From the NCBI GenBank assembly GCA_964016875.1, contig OZ024722.1, positions 19,784,576 to 19,848,575 on the forward strand: a stretch of DNA of 64,000 nt. Reading direction: 5' to 3'. The stretch comes from Fallopia convolvulus (Eukaryota > Streptophyta > Magnoliopsida > Caryophyllales > Polygonaceae). Both the position numbers and the translations under genes were made by a program. Shown one piece after another: positions 11,968-23,798 of the stretch. Numbering within the stretch: position 1 is the stretch's first letter; each line of letters opens with the position of its first letter. The notes under the pieces were generated by a model that saw only the letters and a program-made list of their open reading frames with translations, made no database searches and was not told where the DNA came from.

Positions 11968-12380
11968 CTATTCTCCCTTGATTTTTTGAATTCCCCATGG
12001 CGTTGGGAATTTTACACATTGATGATAAGTGGAAGGAATAGCCTTCATTCCGTGGATCCAAGGCATGCCCAAGATGACATTAAAAGGTGACGGGCAATCA
12101 AGTACTTGAAACTTTTCCTGGTAGTTTATCCCTCCTACGATGGTCGGTAATGATATTTCTCCCAACTTGTTACGAGATTCACCACTGAAACCTACTAAAG
12201 TCGTAGACTTCTTGACAATGTCGTCCAACCCGAGGCCTAAACTGTATAAAGCATCCAACATAAGCAAGTTAGTGGAACTTCCATTATCAACTAATATTCT
12301 TTTAGCGAGGAAATTTGCTATTGTTAAAGAAATTATTAAGCAATCGTGTTGAACTTACTCTTCTTCGATATCATCGAAGG
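11968..12380 (-). pseudogene. pro: Tat1 protease, C-terminal part
   Basis: On the minus strand after the Tekay junction, the sequence reads into an aspartic protease with active site L-V-D-N-G-S-S (about 12285-12305). D-N-G is a variant seen in Tat elements. It is followed by ILGMPWIHGMKAIPSTYHQ, the usual end of the Tat protease, near 12030-12090. A TAA stop near 12350 lies just upstream of the active site. The N-terminal part of the same protein is at 23799-23870 on the far side of the Tekay insertion. Confidence 0.8.
12376..12380. repeat. Left target-site duplication of the Tekay element (GAAGG)
   Basis: Left flank GAAGG (12376-12380) against right flank AAAGG (23799-23803): one mismatch in 5 bp. 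This is consistent with a normal duplication followed by one mutation, in protease-coding DNA of Tat1. Confidence 0.65.
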
Positions 12381-14694
12381 TGTAATAACCGCTAATTTCA
12401 GTAAAATATTTTAATTATGAAAATTAGTTTTCTCTTTTTAAAGTGATAATTTTTTTTGGAATAACTCTATACAAAAATGTTAATAAAATTCCTAACTCCT
12501 TGCTTATGTCGAAATAGTGGATTTTTTGGGGATAAGCTAACAAAAAGAAATTAAATATGTGGAATTACGAAAGGTCAGGTTTGAACCCGAGACCTCCCAT
12601 TCCAAACTTTCCACACTTTCCTTCCCCAACCACTATGCTAAGTACTTTCTTTGACTAACTTAAACCCCTAATTAGTGTTAACCCAACTTTTTGTCCTTTT
12701 TCCCCCAAAACCGTCGGTACAAGCTTTTGCCCAGTCCGAGGGCTCGGACCACCGGTCCATCGCTGGAGACGCCCTCTGCAGCGCCGCCCGCCCCTTCCGT
12801 CCTATCCATCTCTTCCCCCAGGAAGAAGCTATTGCGGATGGGCCGAGCAGGAGCACTAGTTAAAACAGGCTCATCTCTTTTTTTTCAGCAGCTTGCATTT
12901 TTGGAGAAGGAGCTATTTCGGCCCAATCCAAACTCGTCCAACCCATTCCTTCCCGAGCCCAAATTTCGTTCCCTCTTATTGGTATAATCCCGAGCCTTAT
13001 TTAATTATATACTATTTATCACAAATTATTTTAGTATAAATTATAATTAATTTGGAAGTTTTACTTAAGACCTATTCTCAAATATTATAAGTAATGTATG
13101 AAAAATAATACGAGCATGCCACTTGAGATATTTATAATTTTAAATAAATTATAAATAATCTCCTAACATGATAATATCATTGAAATAATATTATTAGGCA
13201 TGTTGGAATATTTTTTATACAATTATAATATTGCAAGTTACCTTCTAAAAAGGGGTATGCTAACAAGTTAAATTGGAAACGAATAACGAAGTATAATATT
13301 CCGTTTCCTTAATTGTGAACCCGTTTTAGGTCAATCTCTCGAGGAAGAACCCGTCTTAGATCCGACGTTAGTTAGTCAATCCGGAAACTAAGGCAAGCGG
13401 ATATTCTCCTTGTTACCCTTGTTATATCTTCGAGTCCTTTGAAATATATTCATCTCTGTGTTGGGGACTGATTGTTTGCTCAATAGATGAACTTAGGTTT
13501 ATTTATTGTTTAGATATGACGATATTATATTTATTACCTCGTAATGCGCTAGTATTGAACCTAGATCCATTGAGTGTGGCCTTGTTTGTTTCAGTCTCTT
13601 TTCGAGACTTGTTGTGGACTAGGATAGAATCAGGGGTGCGGATTTTGCTCCGACACCTCTACATAACTTATCGAGTGGTATGGCTTTCCGCCCTCTCTTC
13701 GCTCGGTACTTGAATCATGATCCCGTAGTTGCTCCTCCTTTGAGGGGGTCTACTGCACCCTAGCTAGGTGCCGGAACTTCGTTCCTTTCAGTGGATCGGC
13801 CTTCGCAGCCCCCACACTTAAAATTCTTCACTTGAAGTGCAATGTTTTATGACCAAAAGATAAGTGCCTAGTGCACAGTAATAAATGGACTAGGATGAAC
13901 TAGGATAACTTGCTCCCGACTTTCGAAGGATCGTCATTCCAAGCTGAATTCTTATTCGTACTCTGAATTTGATGAGGTTGGTTGAGACCCGATGAAGTCA
14001 GTTGAGTTCTTTCCTTTAAAAAGTTGTGTGTGTGAAACAAAAGTTCCCAACTATTTTCATATTCATAAAGGAACCTCAATGTTCATAGTAACCTTTTCCG
14101 AATAACATAATACTTATCTCTTCAAGAAGAACTGTGTTCTCATTCTCTTTAAGCTCCACATAAACGTTATAGCTCACAAAATATCTCCTTCTTTAAGCAT
14201 GTTGGAAATTACTATATCAATCCCATCCGTGAGAACTATCCGTTCCAACTTGCTTAGTCTCCTTAGACTAACCCGTTTTCTATTCTGCATTTTGCGTGGT
14301 ATCTCTTGCCTTTCACGGAAATACCAGATTTTAGTGAAGCATTACAACAAGGTTGAAGACGGAGGCTAGAAGGGTTGAAGGAAAACTTCATGACGTTTTT
14401 CAAAAGGTATCCCCACATTTTTGGGCCCCACCAGTTATTTTAAAAATGAGAAGTTGTATATGTTTCAATTCCGCTATTTATTGAATTTCATACTAAGTTT
14501 TAATCAAACAATGCATTGTAATAACTTGAAGTAAAGTCTCGAACACTTGAGCATTTATGATGTAATATAATTCCTTGAGATTTCCGCTTTACTTTAAATT
14601 GTATTTTGTTCCTTAAAGCCTTGGGTGACTTTGGATGGGAAAAATCCGAGATCACTGGTGGTAATACCCAATGTTGCAAAATAGGGGTGTTACA
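12381..14694 (+). repeat. Tekay 5' LTR
   Basis: 2,314 bp, TGTAATAACC...GGTGTTACA. It differs from the 3' LTR at scattered sites and small indels throughout (several percent by eye), so it is clearly older than Ath4. It carries an antisense tRNA-like Pol III promoter module at 12577-12640. The G/C-rich patch 12710-12860 looks open in several frames on both strands, but I see no evidence of coding. Confidence 0.85.
12577..12640 (-). promoter_or_regulatory. tRNA-like Pol III A and B boxes inside the Tekay LTR
   Basis: On the minus strand, TAGCATAGTGG (12640-12630) fits the A-box consensus TRGCNNAGYNGG, and GGTTCAAACCT (12587-12577) fits the B-box consensus GGTTCRANYCC, about 53 nt apart start to start. 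B is preceded by GGTCTCG, as in heads of plant tRNA-derived SINEs. The 3' LTR copy is at 21691-21754, with its A box changed to TAACATAGTGG. Inference: a SINE head captured in an ancestral LTR. Confidence 0.5.
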
Positions 14695-14698
14695 ATTA

Positions 14699-14711
14699 TG
14701 GTATCAGAGCC
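14699..14711 (+). other. Tekay primer-binding site (tRNA-iMet)
   Basis: TGGTATCAGAGCC, 4 nt after the 5' LTR end, is complementary to the 3' end of plant initiator tRNA-Met. This is the standard primer of Tekay and other chromoviruses. Confidence 0.9.
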
Positions 14712-14725
14712 GAAGGTTTTGTTTT

Positions 14726-16176
14726 TGTTGAAGGGTTTCTTGAACAAATAAATTTATATTCAAGACCCCGCTGAGTATAGTAGAGTCAGGTTCGTCCACG
14801 GAAATGAGAATAGTGCTGAAAGATTAGTTGATAAACTACGAAAAGTAAAACAAACACGAGCAAAACAAGGCCAGGACCGAACCGATTTGGGTCATGCACG
14901 ACCCTAGGTGGGTCGGTCCTGAGAACACAACACACACGAACGAGCACACAAAAGCAAGCAAGGGTTCGAGCACGACTTATGGGTCAAGATCGAATCAAAA
15001 TCAAGAATTCTAATCAATATAAAAGACAAATTCTAGGGCTAGCGCTACCATAACAACAATCATACATGCTTCCAACAAGAACTCACAATTATCATGCAAC
15101 TTAGATCATAAAAGAATCAACTTTCGCAAATAATTCAAGTTATTCAATCATTTTTCGCAAATCAAACAACTTTCTATCTATCCTTCAACCTAGGAATATC
15201 AACTTTCGCAAATAATCCTATTAGAACTAATCAAGCAATCAACTTTACACTTTCGCTTTTAGGTTAACCACAAGATATGATGTTCAAGCATTCAATTTAT
15301 GAATTCACGTTTTAGACATGCATGATCGCGTTGGGTTTTCACCCAACCCTAGAATCTAAGAGAACTACTCACTCATAGCCAAGAAAAACGAAGACATGAT
15401 CAAAGTAAAAACCGAAATTCTAATTAAAATAAGAAGTCTTACAAATTTCTCCAACTTGTTCTCCAAGTCTTCTCCCAATGCCAGAAAGCGGAATAAAAAT
15501 CGAACTAAAACCGGAACCCCGAACTAAAGGGTTTAACCTCCTTTTATAAAGGAAAAGGAGTCCTAAATAAACTAGGAAACAAGATAAAACAACCTTCCTA
15601 AAATAAAAAGATAGAATAATCCTAAAGATCTCGGAATAATAGCAAAGTCGGCACCACGCTCAACCCAAAGTGGGTCGTGCACGACCCTCATAGGGTCGGT
15701 CTTGGGAGTTTTTTCTCTGTATGGGGTCGAGCACGACCCTGATAGGCACTACGAACAACCTTGAGTAAAACTTGCGTAGCGGATTCGTTACAACTCCGTT
15801 TGACTCGATTCTTTTTCCTATGTTCTTGTAACGAAATTCTCTATCTCTTTCCGAGCTCAAACTTGATCTTCAATAACTTTACTTGAGCGCTTAATCTCCA
15901 TCTTCTCTTCAAGATTTCACTCTTCTTGGCCCTAATTCCTTAGCTCATTAACTCAACTCTTCCTCATAGCTAGTCCGCCTTTTCTTGCAGTGATCCAAAC
16001 TCTTCTTTCAAGCTCCAAAACTCCTACAAAAAGACACAAAAGGTCGGTAGCTTTCGAATCTCAAGGAAATACGAAAACTAAAGCAAAAAGATTCAAAAAC
16101 ATAAAACTCAAGTACGAAAACTAACTCAATCTAATCTATTTAGACACTAAACACCGTACCTAAAAAGCGGATATCA
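14726..16176 (-). mobile_element. Solo LTR of the Ath1 family, with perfect TSD
   Basis: In plus coordinates it begins TGTTGAAGGG and ends GCGGATATCA, the exact reverse of the Ath1 LTR (6867-8265). It is flanked by GTTTT at 14721-14725 and 16177-16181. Length is 1,451 bp. TATA on the minus strand is at 15541-15548; the palindrome GGGTCGTGCACGACCC is at 15672-15687. No internal sequence remains, so LTR-LTR recombination removed it. It lies 14 bp downstream of the Tekay primer site. Confidence 0.93.
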
Positions 16177-17227
16177 GTTTTCAAACTGAAAACGTTCTTA
16201 GAACCTTTTCTTAGAAAAAAAAGTAGGTTTTCAACTCATCTTGTAAAAAAAATAATTTAAATGTAAGAACTCAACCTTTTATCAGGTTTTCGTCTTATTC
16301 TTGAGACATTCAAGATTCCTTTTGAGAATTTCAAAATCCAAGTAACAATTACTTTAAAGAAATTTCTAAGTTAACTACTTTCTCTTAAAAGTTTCTAGTT
16401 GAAACCGATATAGGAGAACCCTATAAGTTGGGAAGTAGAAGACGATAACTTTCTCAAAACCAGGATATTTCTTTTTCTATAACTAATCTTGCCCATGGCT
16501 TTGAATTCAAACTAAGCTTTTCCAAGACCTAATCCCTAGAAAAAAAAAAGAGATCTTATCTTCCTGAAAGCGCAAATCAAGATGTTGTGCTTCTAAAAGT
16601 TAGTAAATTTAAAATTTCTTTATGAGACTTAAAATTTGAAAACATCTACCAAAAAAGAGATCTTTGACCTTAAGGGTTTTGTCTTGGAATATTTGTATTG
16701 CAAATAAAAGAGGACTTTTATAACAACTATAAATTCAAAGTACTTTTAGGGATATAAATATATTAAACATGACTCACTTTGTTTTATGTCCCAAGTACTT
16801 CCTTCAACAGTCGCCTTCTCCAAGTATAGACTAATGGATATTATATATTAGTGCCTATCATCTATCCATTTGCAGAAAATGGTATGACGAGAAGCCAAGC
16901 CATGTTTGTCAGGAATTCAAGGAAGTCACGCCATTTGAAAGTTATGCTTACGTCTCCAAGATGCCAATTTTGTTGTTCATGCATGACTCCAATTAGCCCA
17001 CTTAAGTAGACTACCTCTTTTGGAAATCCTAAAAATGTTTGGACCGATTCTAAGGTCCTTTCTATCCCTTGTACTTTGTGGTGCCATCTCTTTTCGGAAG
17101 AAATTGAAAATTGTTGAATGAACCTTATTGGCATGTCAATAAGATATTGACTTTCTTTCCCATATGTTCTCACCTTACCTTATACAAATGTTGATTAATT
17201 TGGAAAATTGGATATTCGACCTTTTTG
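16177..17227 (+). other. Tekay 5' leader
   Basis: About 1 kb of A/T-rich non-coding DNA between the solo LTR and gag. A 103-codon minus-strand frame (16862-17173) and short plus-strand frames have no recognisable domain. I see no feature beyond its position as an untranslated leader. Confidence 0.6.
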
Positions 17228-18382
17228 ATGGTCACCACTCGAGAGAATAGCTACAGGAACAATCCGAACAATGCCCCAGCTGGGGGCGGAATTGATGAGG
17301 TAGAACCTCGAACTGGAGATCAGCAAAGTGAGAACCATATGCTTATTCCACACCAGCCTATAGCTCTCAATGATGCCACCATTGCAATCCTTAGGAGCAT
17401 GGTTCAACAAATGGTGCGTGAAGCTATGCCCGAGGTTATTACTAATCGACCAAATATGGCTGAGACAATTCAGACTGAGGACAGAAGGGCCAATATTATC
17501 AGTGACCAAACTGATGCGTCAAGCTTCACAAGCGCATTAAAGACCTTCAATGCAATGAAACCCGATGCTTATGATGGCACTGGAGGAACCACTATCATCC
17601 TATATTGGTTTTCTCATGTGGAGAGCTTGTTGAGAAATGTGCATTGCTCTGAAGTTGATAAAGTGCTTTTAGCAGCCCTAAAGCTTAGGGGAGAAGCTAG
17701 TAAATGGTGGGGGAATTCGAAGCTAATAGAGGATCCCGAGTTGGAATGGGGAATGTTCAAAGAAGAGATGATAAACCATTTCTTCTTACCTGCCGTGAAA
17801 GATGAGAAGTTGGATGAGTTGTTCGTTCAAAAAGTGGAAGGGCTAAACGTTACGGAACGTGCGAAAAAGTTCAGCTATCTACTTCAATACACTGGGCTCG
17901 AGATCTCCAGTGAAGCATAGAAAATCCGCCGCTTCCATGAATGGATGAGTGATGCCATCAAGCCGTGGATGAAGAAGCGCCATTTTTCAACACTAGAAGA
18001 GTATGTTGATGTTGCACACACTATAGAGTCCACTCTACGTGATTCTAAGCAGAAAAAGAGTGACGAAGGGAAATTGCACCACCAGAATCAAGGTGGATCC
18101 AAGAGGCTAGCGCCTCCACAAAGATCAGGAGGGTAACAAAGGGGAAAATCTACGTCAAACATGACTCATGCCTCTATAGGTTTTGAACACCTAAAGACTC
18201 CCTTAACCTGCTACAATTGTGGTAAGCAAGGTCACATCAATAGGAATTGTGTGAAACCCAAGAGGACATGTTTTACTTGTGGAAAGGAAGGACATCTTCG
18301 TTCCTATTGTCGACTGAACAAGAATGTTTCAAATCAACTTAGGTTTGTCCAAACTTCTCAGAACAACCAAGACCCACAATAG
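17228..18382 (+). pseudogene. gag: Tekay Gag with two zinc knuckles
   Basis: The start is ATG 17228. One frame runs to TAG 18382 with two internal stops (TAG 17918-17920, TAA 18134-18136). The capsid region contains DAYDGTGG, VLLAALKLRGEASKWW and FLPAVKDEKLDE, typical of chromovirus Gag, which packages element RNA. Two CX2CX4HX4C knuckles, CYNCGKQGHINRNC and CFTCGKEGHLRSYC, lie at 18209-18310. The frame ends shortly after the second knuckle, where protease should begin and does not. Confidence 0.85.
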
Positions 18383-19680
18383 CTCGAAGTGAAGGTCAAC
18401 AACTCTAGAGATGCACCGTGTTGATAAGCTCGTCGCTTCAAATGCTCCAGAAGAGTAGAAAGTTTCCTTTTTCTAAATTGTCATACTTATAACTCGTGTC
18501 AGTTCGCGTTCAAAGCACTTTTTTATCCGCGCAGTAGTGGGAAGACTCGAATCGTATCTCTGGCCTTTTGTTCCTTGTGAGGATGTCATATCCTAGCGTT
18601 GTATTATGGATATGGATTATCAGTAATGACTTGGCACGTCAAACCAATAATGTGTAATAACGTTTGTTCCCTTCTACGAGAGCGGTTCTAGCCAATTCGT
18701 GACTTAACTATACAATGGTAGTTATTGCGAATTTCAAACCCAAAGTTTTTCCTAATGTCGAAGTGAATTTACAAGATTTTACGAAATAAGGTTTTCTTAA
18801 CATAGATTCATGGTGGTGAATGAGACTGTGTTTTATCTCCCATCTTGATCACGTGGTTGAGATAAAATCACAAGTATCATGCCTATGAATTTATATATAT
18901 ATATTAAAGGACTAAGTTAGAGGTAGTTTCGCGGATACTGATCACATTGGTGAAATGAAACCACTTAGTTCCTTAGATTTAGGCTTTACTATGAAAAACT
19001 ATTTTCTTATAAGAATAACAACTTACCCGCTTTTTGTTGGTTAATAGGTTAGAGTAGAGCCGCTAAAAGAAAAGAGCTTATGCCTCCTTCTACCACATCA
19101 ACATCACTTCTTCCGTTAGTTACTTCATTAGAAGTTCGAAACGGGAATAATCCTTTTCAAGATATGACATTTACACATCCAATCGTCATCTTGAATTCGA
19201 AGTATGGATTCGTCTAGAATTCCACTGTGATGACCTTGTCCCAGAAATATAGAACATAATAGTCATCTTCTTATTCGCTCTTTCGCGAACCGCTCCTTTC
19301 ATCCCATGCTTATTCTATAAGCATTTCCAATCTTTTTACTGTTGGCAAAGATAACCCGAGATTATTGTAGGTTGACCAGAGTCGGTGGATGAGACCACTT
19401 GACCAACTAAGACCACAACACATGAGTGATAGGGTTTAGCTATAGCCCACACTCAACTTCCAATGGGCGAGATGACTTACCTAGAACTCTCCGAGGTGAA
19501 GGTGTAGTTTCTCAGCTATCGAGGCAACTTTTCAATAAAGTCAGTGAGTAATGTATGGATGCATTACATTTAAAACCATTGGTGTATCGATCGTTCTGGG
19601 TCAACCATAGTTTTTGCTAGCTCAAAGTAAAGGAGTGTCAAGTCCTCGAAAGGATAAGAGTTGGACATGAGATAGGGAAC
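18383..19680. other. Non-coding stretch in place of Tekay protease-RT
   Basis: In a full Tekay element this interval would encode protease, RT and RNase H (over 2 kb). Here 1.3 kb of DNA without coding signal joins Gag to the last residues of RNase H. It contains two adjacent imperfect hairpins: about 18803-18893, with TGTGTTTTATCTC facing GAGATAAAATCACA, and about 18908-18973, with AGGACTAAG facing CTTAGTTCCT. A TATATATA run sits between them. I cannot say whether this is decayed pol, a replacement or another insertion. Confidence 0.5.
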
Positions 19681-19690
19681 ATGACTGGAA

Positions 19691-21347
19691 ATGATCAAAG
19701 ACTACGACATCCAATTGCTCTATCACCTCCGAAAGGCCAATGCCTTATCCGATGCCTTGAGTCGAAAGACACCTCAAGAGAATTTGATCTCTATGCTCAC
19801 AGTTCAACCACAGTGGCAACATGATTTGATCAGAGAAGGAATAGAAGTTTGGTTTGGAAGACAACAAGGTAGCTTGAACACCTTGGAAATCCAATCCAAC
19901 TTATTAGATCAAATTAAAGAAAAACAGACCGAGGATGTCATCCTTATCAAGATCAGCGGAGAGGTGTAGCAAGGTAAAGCACCTGGGTTCATTATACAAG
20001 ATGATGGGTCACTCTGGTATCAAAATCGAATCTGCGTGCCTGCTGTGAATGAGATTCGAAAGATCATCCCCAAGGAAGCACACTCTTCTGCGTATTCAGT
20101 CCATCTTGAAGCAAGTAAGATGTACAAGGACTTGCGTAGAAATTTATGATGACCAAACATGAAACATGAAGTGGCAGAATTAATTTCAAGATGTTTGGTG
20201 TGTCAAAAAGTAAACATTGAGCATAAGAGGCCAGGGGGAATACTGCAGTCTCTGCCAGTGCCAGAATGGAAATGGGAAGACATTGCCATGGATTTCGTTA
20301 CCGAACTTCCAAGGACTCAGAGGAATAAAGATGCCATACGGGTCATTGTGGACCAACTCACCAAGAGCGCCCACTTTATCCCAATTAAGAAAAAGTGGGG
20401 AGTCCAACAGCTAGCTGGACTTTTCATCCATGAGATAGTTCGTCTCCATGGTACCCCAAAGACGATCATCTCGGACAGGGACGGTTGTTATATGTCCAAT
20501 TTCTAGAAGGAGTTGCACACTGCTTGGGGTACCGAATTGAAGTTCAATGCAGCTTTTCATCCTCAAACTGATGGTCAGATCGAAAGGACTATTCAAACTC
20601 TCAAGGATATGCTCCGAGCCTATGTGTTGGACCATACAACGAGTTGGGATGTCAGTTTAAGCTTGATCGAGTTCACTTACCACAATAGCTGGCACTCAAC
20701 TATAAAAATGACTCCTTTTGAGGCCCTTTATGGCCGTAAATATCGTTCGCCGATCTGTTGGGACGACAATGCTGACAAGATCCTTTTAGGCCCTAAACTA
20801 GTCGAAAAGGACCACCGCTGACAGTACCCTAATCCGGAAAAGAATGTTGACTGCTCAGAGTAGGCAAAAGTCGTACGCCGACTTGAAGCGGAGAGACATT
20901 GAATTTCGCGTCGGTGACAAAGTCTTCGTCAGAGTATCGCCCTCGAAAGGCTTGTTTTGCTTCGGAAAATGAGGAAAGCACAATCCTCGATATGTGGGAC
21001 CATTCGAGAAACTTGAAAGAGTAGGCCAGCTAGCCTATCGTCTCGCACTGCCACCTTCAGCACACCTAATCCACAACGTCTTCCACGTGTCTCTTCTAAG
21101 ACAGTATGTGCCTGATGAGTCCCACGTGCTCAACTATGATGACGTGGAAATTCAATCAACTAGCACGTATGAAGAACAACCAGTGAAGATTTTAGAACAT
21201 CGAGTAAAGCAACTCCGCAACAAGGAAGTGCCCCTGGTCAGGGTACCTTGGTCAAAAAAACGGTGAAGAAGGACATCTTGGGCGAGTTGGGAAACTGAAC
21301 AGAATGTGCGAAGACACTTTCCCGAATTTTTTGATTACATTAAGTAA
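19691..21347 (+). pseudogene. pol: Tekay RNase H end, integrase and chromodomain-like tail
   Basis: Starts with KANALSDALSRKT, the end of RNase H (19691 onward). Integrase follows: a degraded HHCC region with CLVCQK (20195), the core with MDFVTELP (20289), SDRDGCYMS (20473) and HPQTDGQIERT (20558-20590), which supply D, D and E, then FEALYGRKYRSP. A GPY/F-like module GPFEKLERVGQLAYRLALP (20999) and FHVSLLRQYV follow. The end (EEQPVKILEHRVKQLRNKEV, about 21170-21230, and the final RRHFPEFFD) is the chromodomain-like tail of Tekay, disrupted after 21264. Several stops and frame changes (19967, 20150, 20504, 20819, 21264) disable it. Known role: insertion of the cDNA, with the chromodomain biasing target choice. 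Confidence 0.85.
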
Positions 21348-21480
21348 AGAACGAGACGTTTCTTAAGGGGGTACTAAGACTTTTGTTTCTTCATAAGCGT
21401 GAACGATATTCTTCGTGTGTAATCATACTCTTTTGTCACCGCCTAGTTTTTGTCATAGTTTTGGGGACGAAACTATTTTT

Positions 21481-21490
21481 AAGGGGGTAC
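21481..21490 (+). other. Tekay polypurine tract
   Basis: AAGGGGGTAC, 3 nt before the 3' LTR, preceded by GGGGACGAAACTATTTTT. It has the position and composition of the plus-strand primer of chromoviruses. Confidence 0.8.
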
Positions 21491-21493
21491 TGT

Positions 21494-23798
21494 TGTAATA
21501 ACCGCTAATTTCAGTAAAATATTTTAATTATGAAAATTAGTTTTCTCTTCTTAAAGTGATAATTTTTTTTTAGAATAACTCTATACCAAAATTTTAATAA
21601 AATTCCTAACTCCTTGCTTATGTCGAAATAGTGGATTTTTTGGGGATAAGCTAACAAAAAGAAATTAAATATGTGGAATTGCAAAAGGTCAGGTTTGAAC
21701 CCGAGACCTCCCGTTCCAAACTTTCCACACATTCCTTCCCTAACCACTATGTTAAGTACTTTCTTTGACTAACTTAAACCCCTAATTAGTGTTAACCCAA
21801 CTTTTTGTCCTTTTTCCCCCAAAACCGCCGGTGCAAGCTTTTGCCCAGTCCGAGGGCTCGGACCACCGGTCCATCGCTGGAGACGCCCTCTGCGGCGCCG
21901 CCCGCCCCTTCCGTCCCATCAATCTCTTCCCCTGGGTTGAAGCTATTGCGGTTGGGCCGAGCAGGAGCACTAGTTAAAACAAGCCCATCTCTTTTTTTTC
22001 AACAGCTTGCATTTTTGGAGAAGGAGCTATTTCGGCCCAATCCAAACTCGTCCAACCCATTCATTCCCGAGCCCAAATCTCGTTCCCTCTTATTGGTATA
22101 ATCTCGACCCTTATTCAATTATCTACTATTTATTTAAAATTATTTTATTATAAATTATAATTAATTTCGAAGTTTTACTTAAGACCTATTCTCAAATATT
22201 ATAAGTAATGTATGAAAAATAATCCGGGCATGCCACTTGAGATATTTATAATTTTAAATAAATTATAAATAATCTCCTAACATGATAATATCATTGAAAT
22301 AATATTATTAGGCATGTTGAAATATTTTTTATACAATTATAATATTGCAAGTTACCTTCTAAAAAGGGGTATGCTAACAAGTTAAATTGGAAACGAATAA
22401 CGAAGTATAATATTCCGTTTCCTTAATTGTGAACCCGTTTTAGGTCACTCTCTCGAGGAAGAACCCGTCTTAGATCCGACGTCAGTTAGTCAATCCGGAA
22501 ACTAAGGCAAGTGGATATTCTCCTTGTTACCCTTGTTATATCTTCGATTCCTTTGAAATATATTCATCTCTGTGTTGGGGACTGATTGTTTGCTCAATCG
22601 ATGAACTTAGGTTTGTTTATTGTTTAGATATGATGATATTATATTTATTCCCTCGTAATGCGCTAGTATTGAACCTAGGTCCGTTGAGTGTGGCCTTCTT
22701 TGTTTCAGTCTCTTTTCGAGACTTGTTGTGGACTAGGATAGAATCAGGGGTGCGGATTTTGCTCTGACACCTCTATATAACTTATCGAGTGGTATGGCTT
22801 TCCGCCCTCTCTTCACTCGGTACTTGGATCATGATCCCGTAGTTGCTCCTCCTTTGAGGGGGTCTACTGCACCCTAGCTAGGTGCCGGAACTTCGTTCCT
22901 TTCAGTGGATCGACCTTTGCAGCCCCCACACTTAAAATTCTTCACTTGAAGTGCAATGTTTTATGACCAAAAGATAATTGCCTAGTGCACAGTAATAAAT
23001 GGACTAGGATGAACTAGGATAACTTGCTCCCGACTTTCGAAGGATCGTCATTCCAACCTGAATTCTTATTCGTACTCTGAATTTGATGAGGTTGGTTGAG
23101 ACCCGATGAAGTCAATGGAGTTATTTCCTCTAAAAAGCTATGTGTGTGAAACAAAAGTTCCCAACTATTTTCATATTCATAAAGGGACTACAATTTTCGT
23201 AGTATACTTTTCCGTTATAGCTCACAAAATATCTCCTTAAGCTCGTTCTCTTTAAGCTCCACATAAACGTTATAGCTCACAAAATATCTCCTCCTTTAAG
23301 CATGTTGGAAATTACTATATCAATCCCACCCGTGAGAACTATCCATTCCCACTTGCTTAGTCTCCTTAGAATAACCCGTTTTCTATTCTGCATTTTGCCT
23401 GGTATCTCTTGCCTTTCACGAAAATACCAGACTTTAGTGAAGCATTACAACAAGGTTGAAGACGTAGGCTAGAAGGGTTGAAGCAAGACTTCATGACGTT
23501 TTTCAAAATGTATCCCCACATTTTTGGGCCCCACCAGTTATTTTTAAAAATAAGAAGTTGTATATTTTTCAATTCTGCTATTTATTGAATTTCATACTAA
23601 GTTTTATTCAAACAATGCACTGTAATAACTTGAAGTAAAGTCTCGAACACTTGAGCATTTATGATGTAATATAATTTCTTGAGATTTCCACTTTATTTTA
23701 AATTGTATTTTGTTCCTTAAAGCCTTGGGTGACTTTGGATGGGAAAAATCCGAGATCACTGGCGGTAATACCCAATGTTGCAAAATAGGGGTGTTACA
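21494..23798 (+). repeat. Tekay 3' LTR
   Basis: 2,305 bp, TGTAATAACC...GTGTTACA, collinear with the 5' LTR. The Pol III-like boxes are at 21691-21754. A local duplication of TTATAGCTCACAAAATATCTCC around 23215-23290 is not in the 5' copy at that spacing. The right flank AAAGG (23799-23803) is the target duplication partner. Confidence 0.85.

Larger units (their letters stand above)
10747..12380 (-). mobile_element. Tat1 (Tat/Retand lineage), pol part
   Basis: Minus-strand protease and RT of a Tat element. Its 5' part (LTR, primer site, gag) continues at 23799-26168 beyond the inserted Tekay element. Across the insertion the protein resumes in frame (PITF before, DDIEEE after). The element is cut at 10747 in the RNase H region, so integrase and the 3' LTR are lost. 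Confidence 0.8.
12381..23798 (+). mobile_element. Tekay-type chromovirus, degenerate, inserted in Tat1
   Basis: The LTRs (12381-14694 and 21494-23798) both start TGTAATAACC and end GTGTTACA. The primer site (14699-14711) matches the initiator tRNA-Met 3' end. Gag has two zinc knuckles; the integrase ends in a GPY/F-like module and a degraded chromodomain. The polypurine tract AAGGGGGTAC (21481-21490) precedes the 3' LTR. Protease, RT and most of RNase H are missing: 18383-19680 holds unrelated sequence. An Ath1-family solo LTR (14726-16176) sits just after the primer site. Confidence 0.85.

Noticed and set aside
12571..12600. Possible genuine tRNA gene
   Set aside because: Only A and B boxes are present; I cannot fold acceptor and anticodon arms, and it lies inside an LTR.
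12691..12987. 98-codon ORF present in both Tekay LTRs
   Set aside because: It starts at TTG, overlaps open frames on the other strand in the same G/C-rich patch, and its presence twice is explained by LTR duplication.
16862..17173. 103-codon minus-strand ORF in the Tekay leader
   Set aside because: No recognisable domain, antisense to the element, and consistent with chance in a 1-kb leader.
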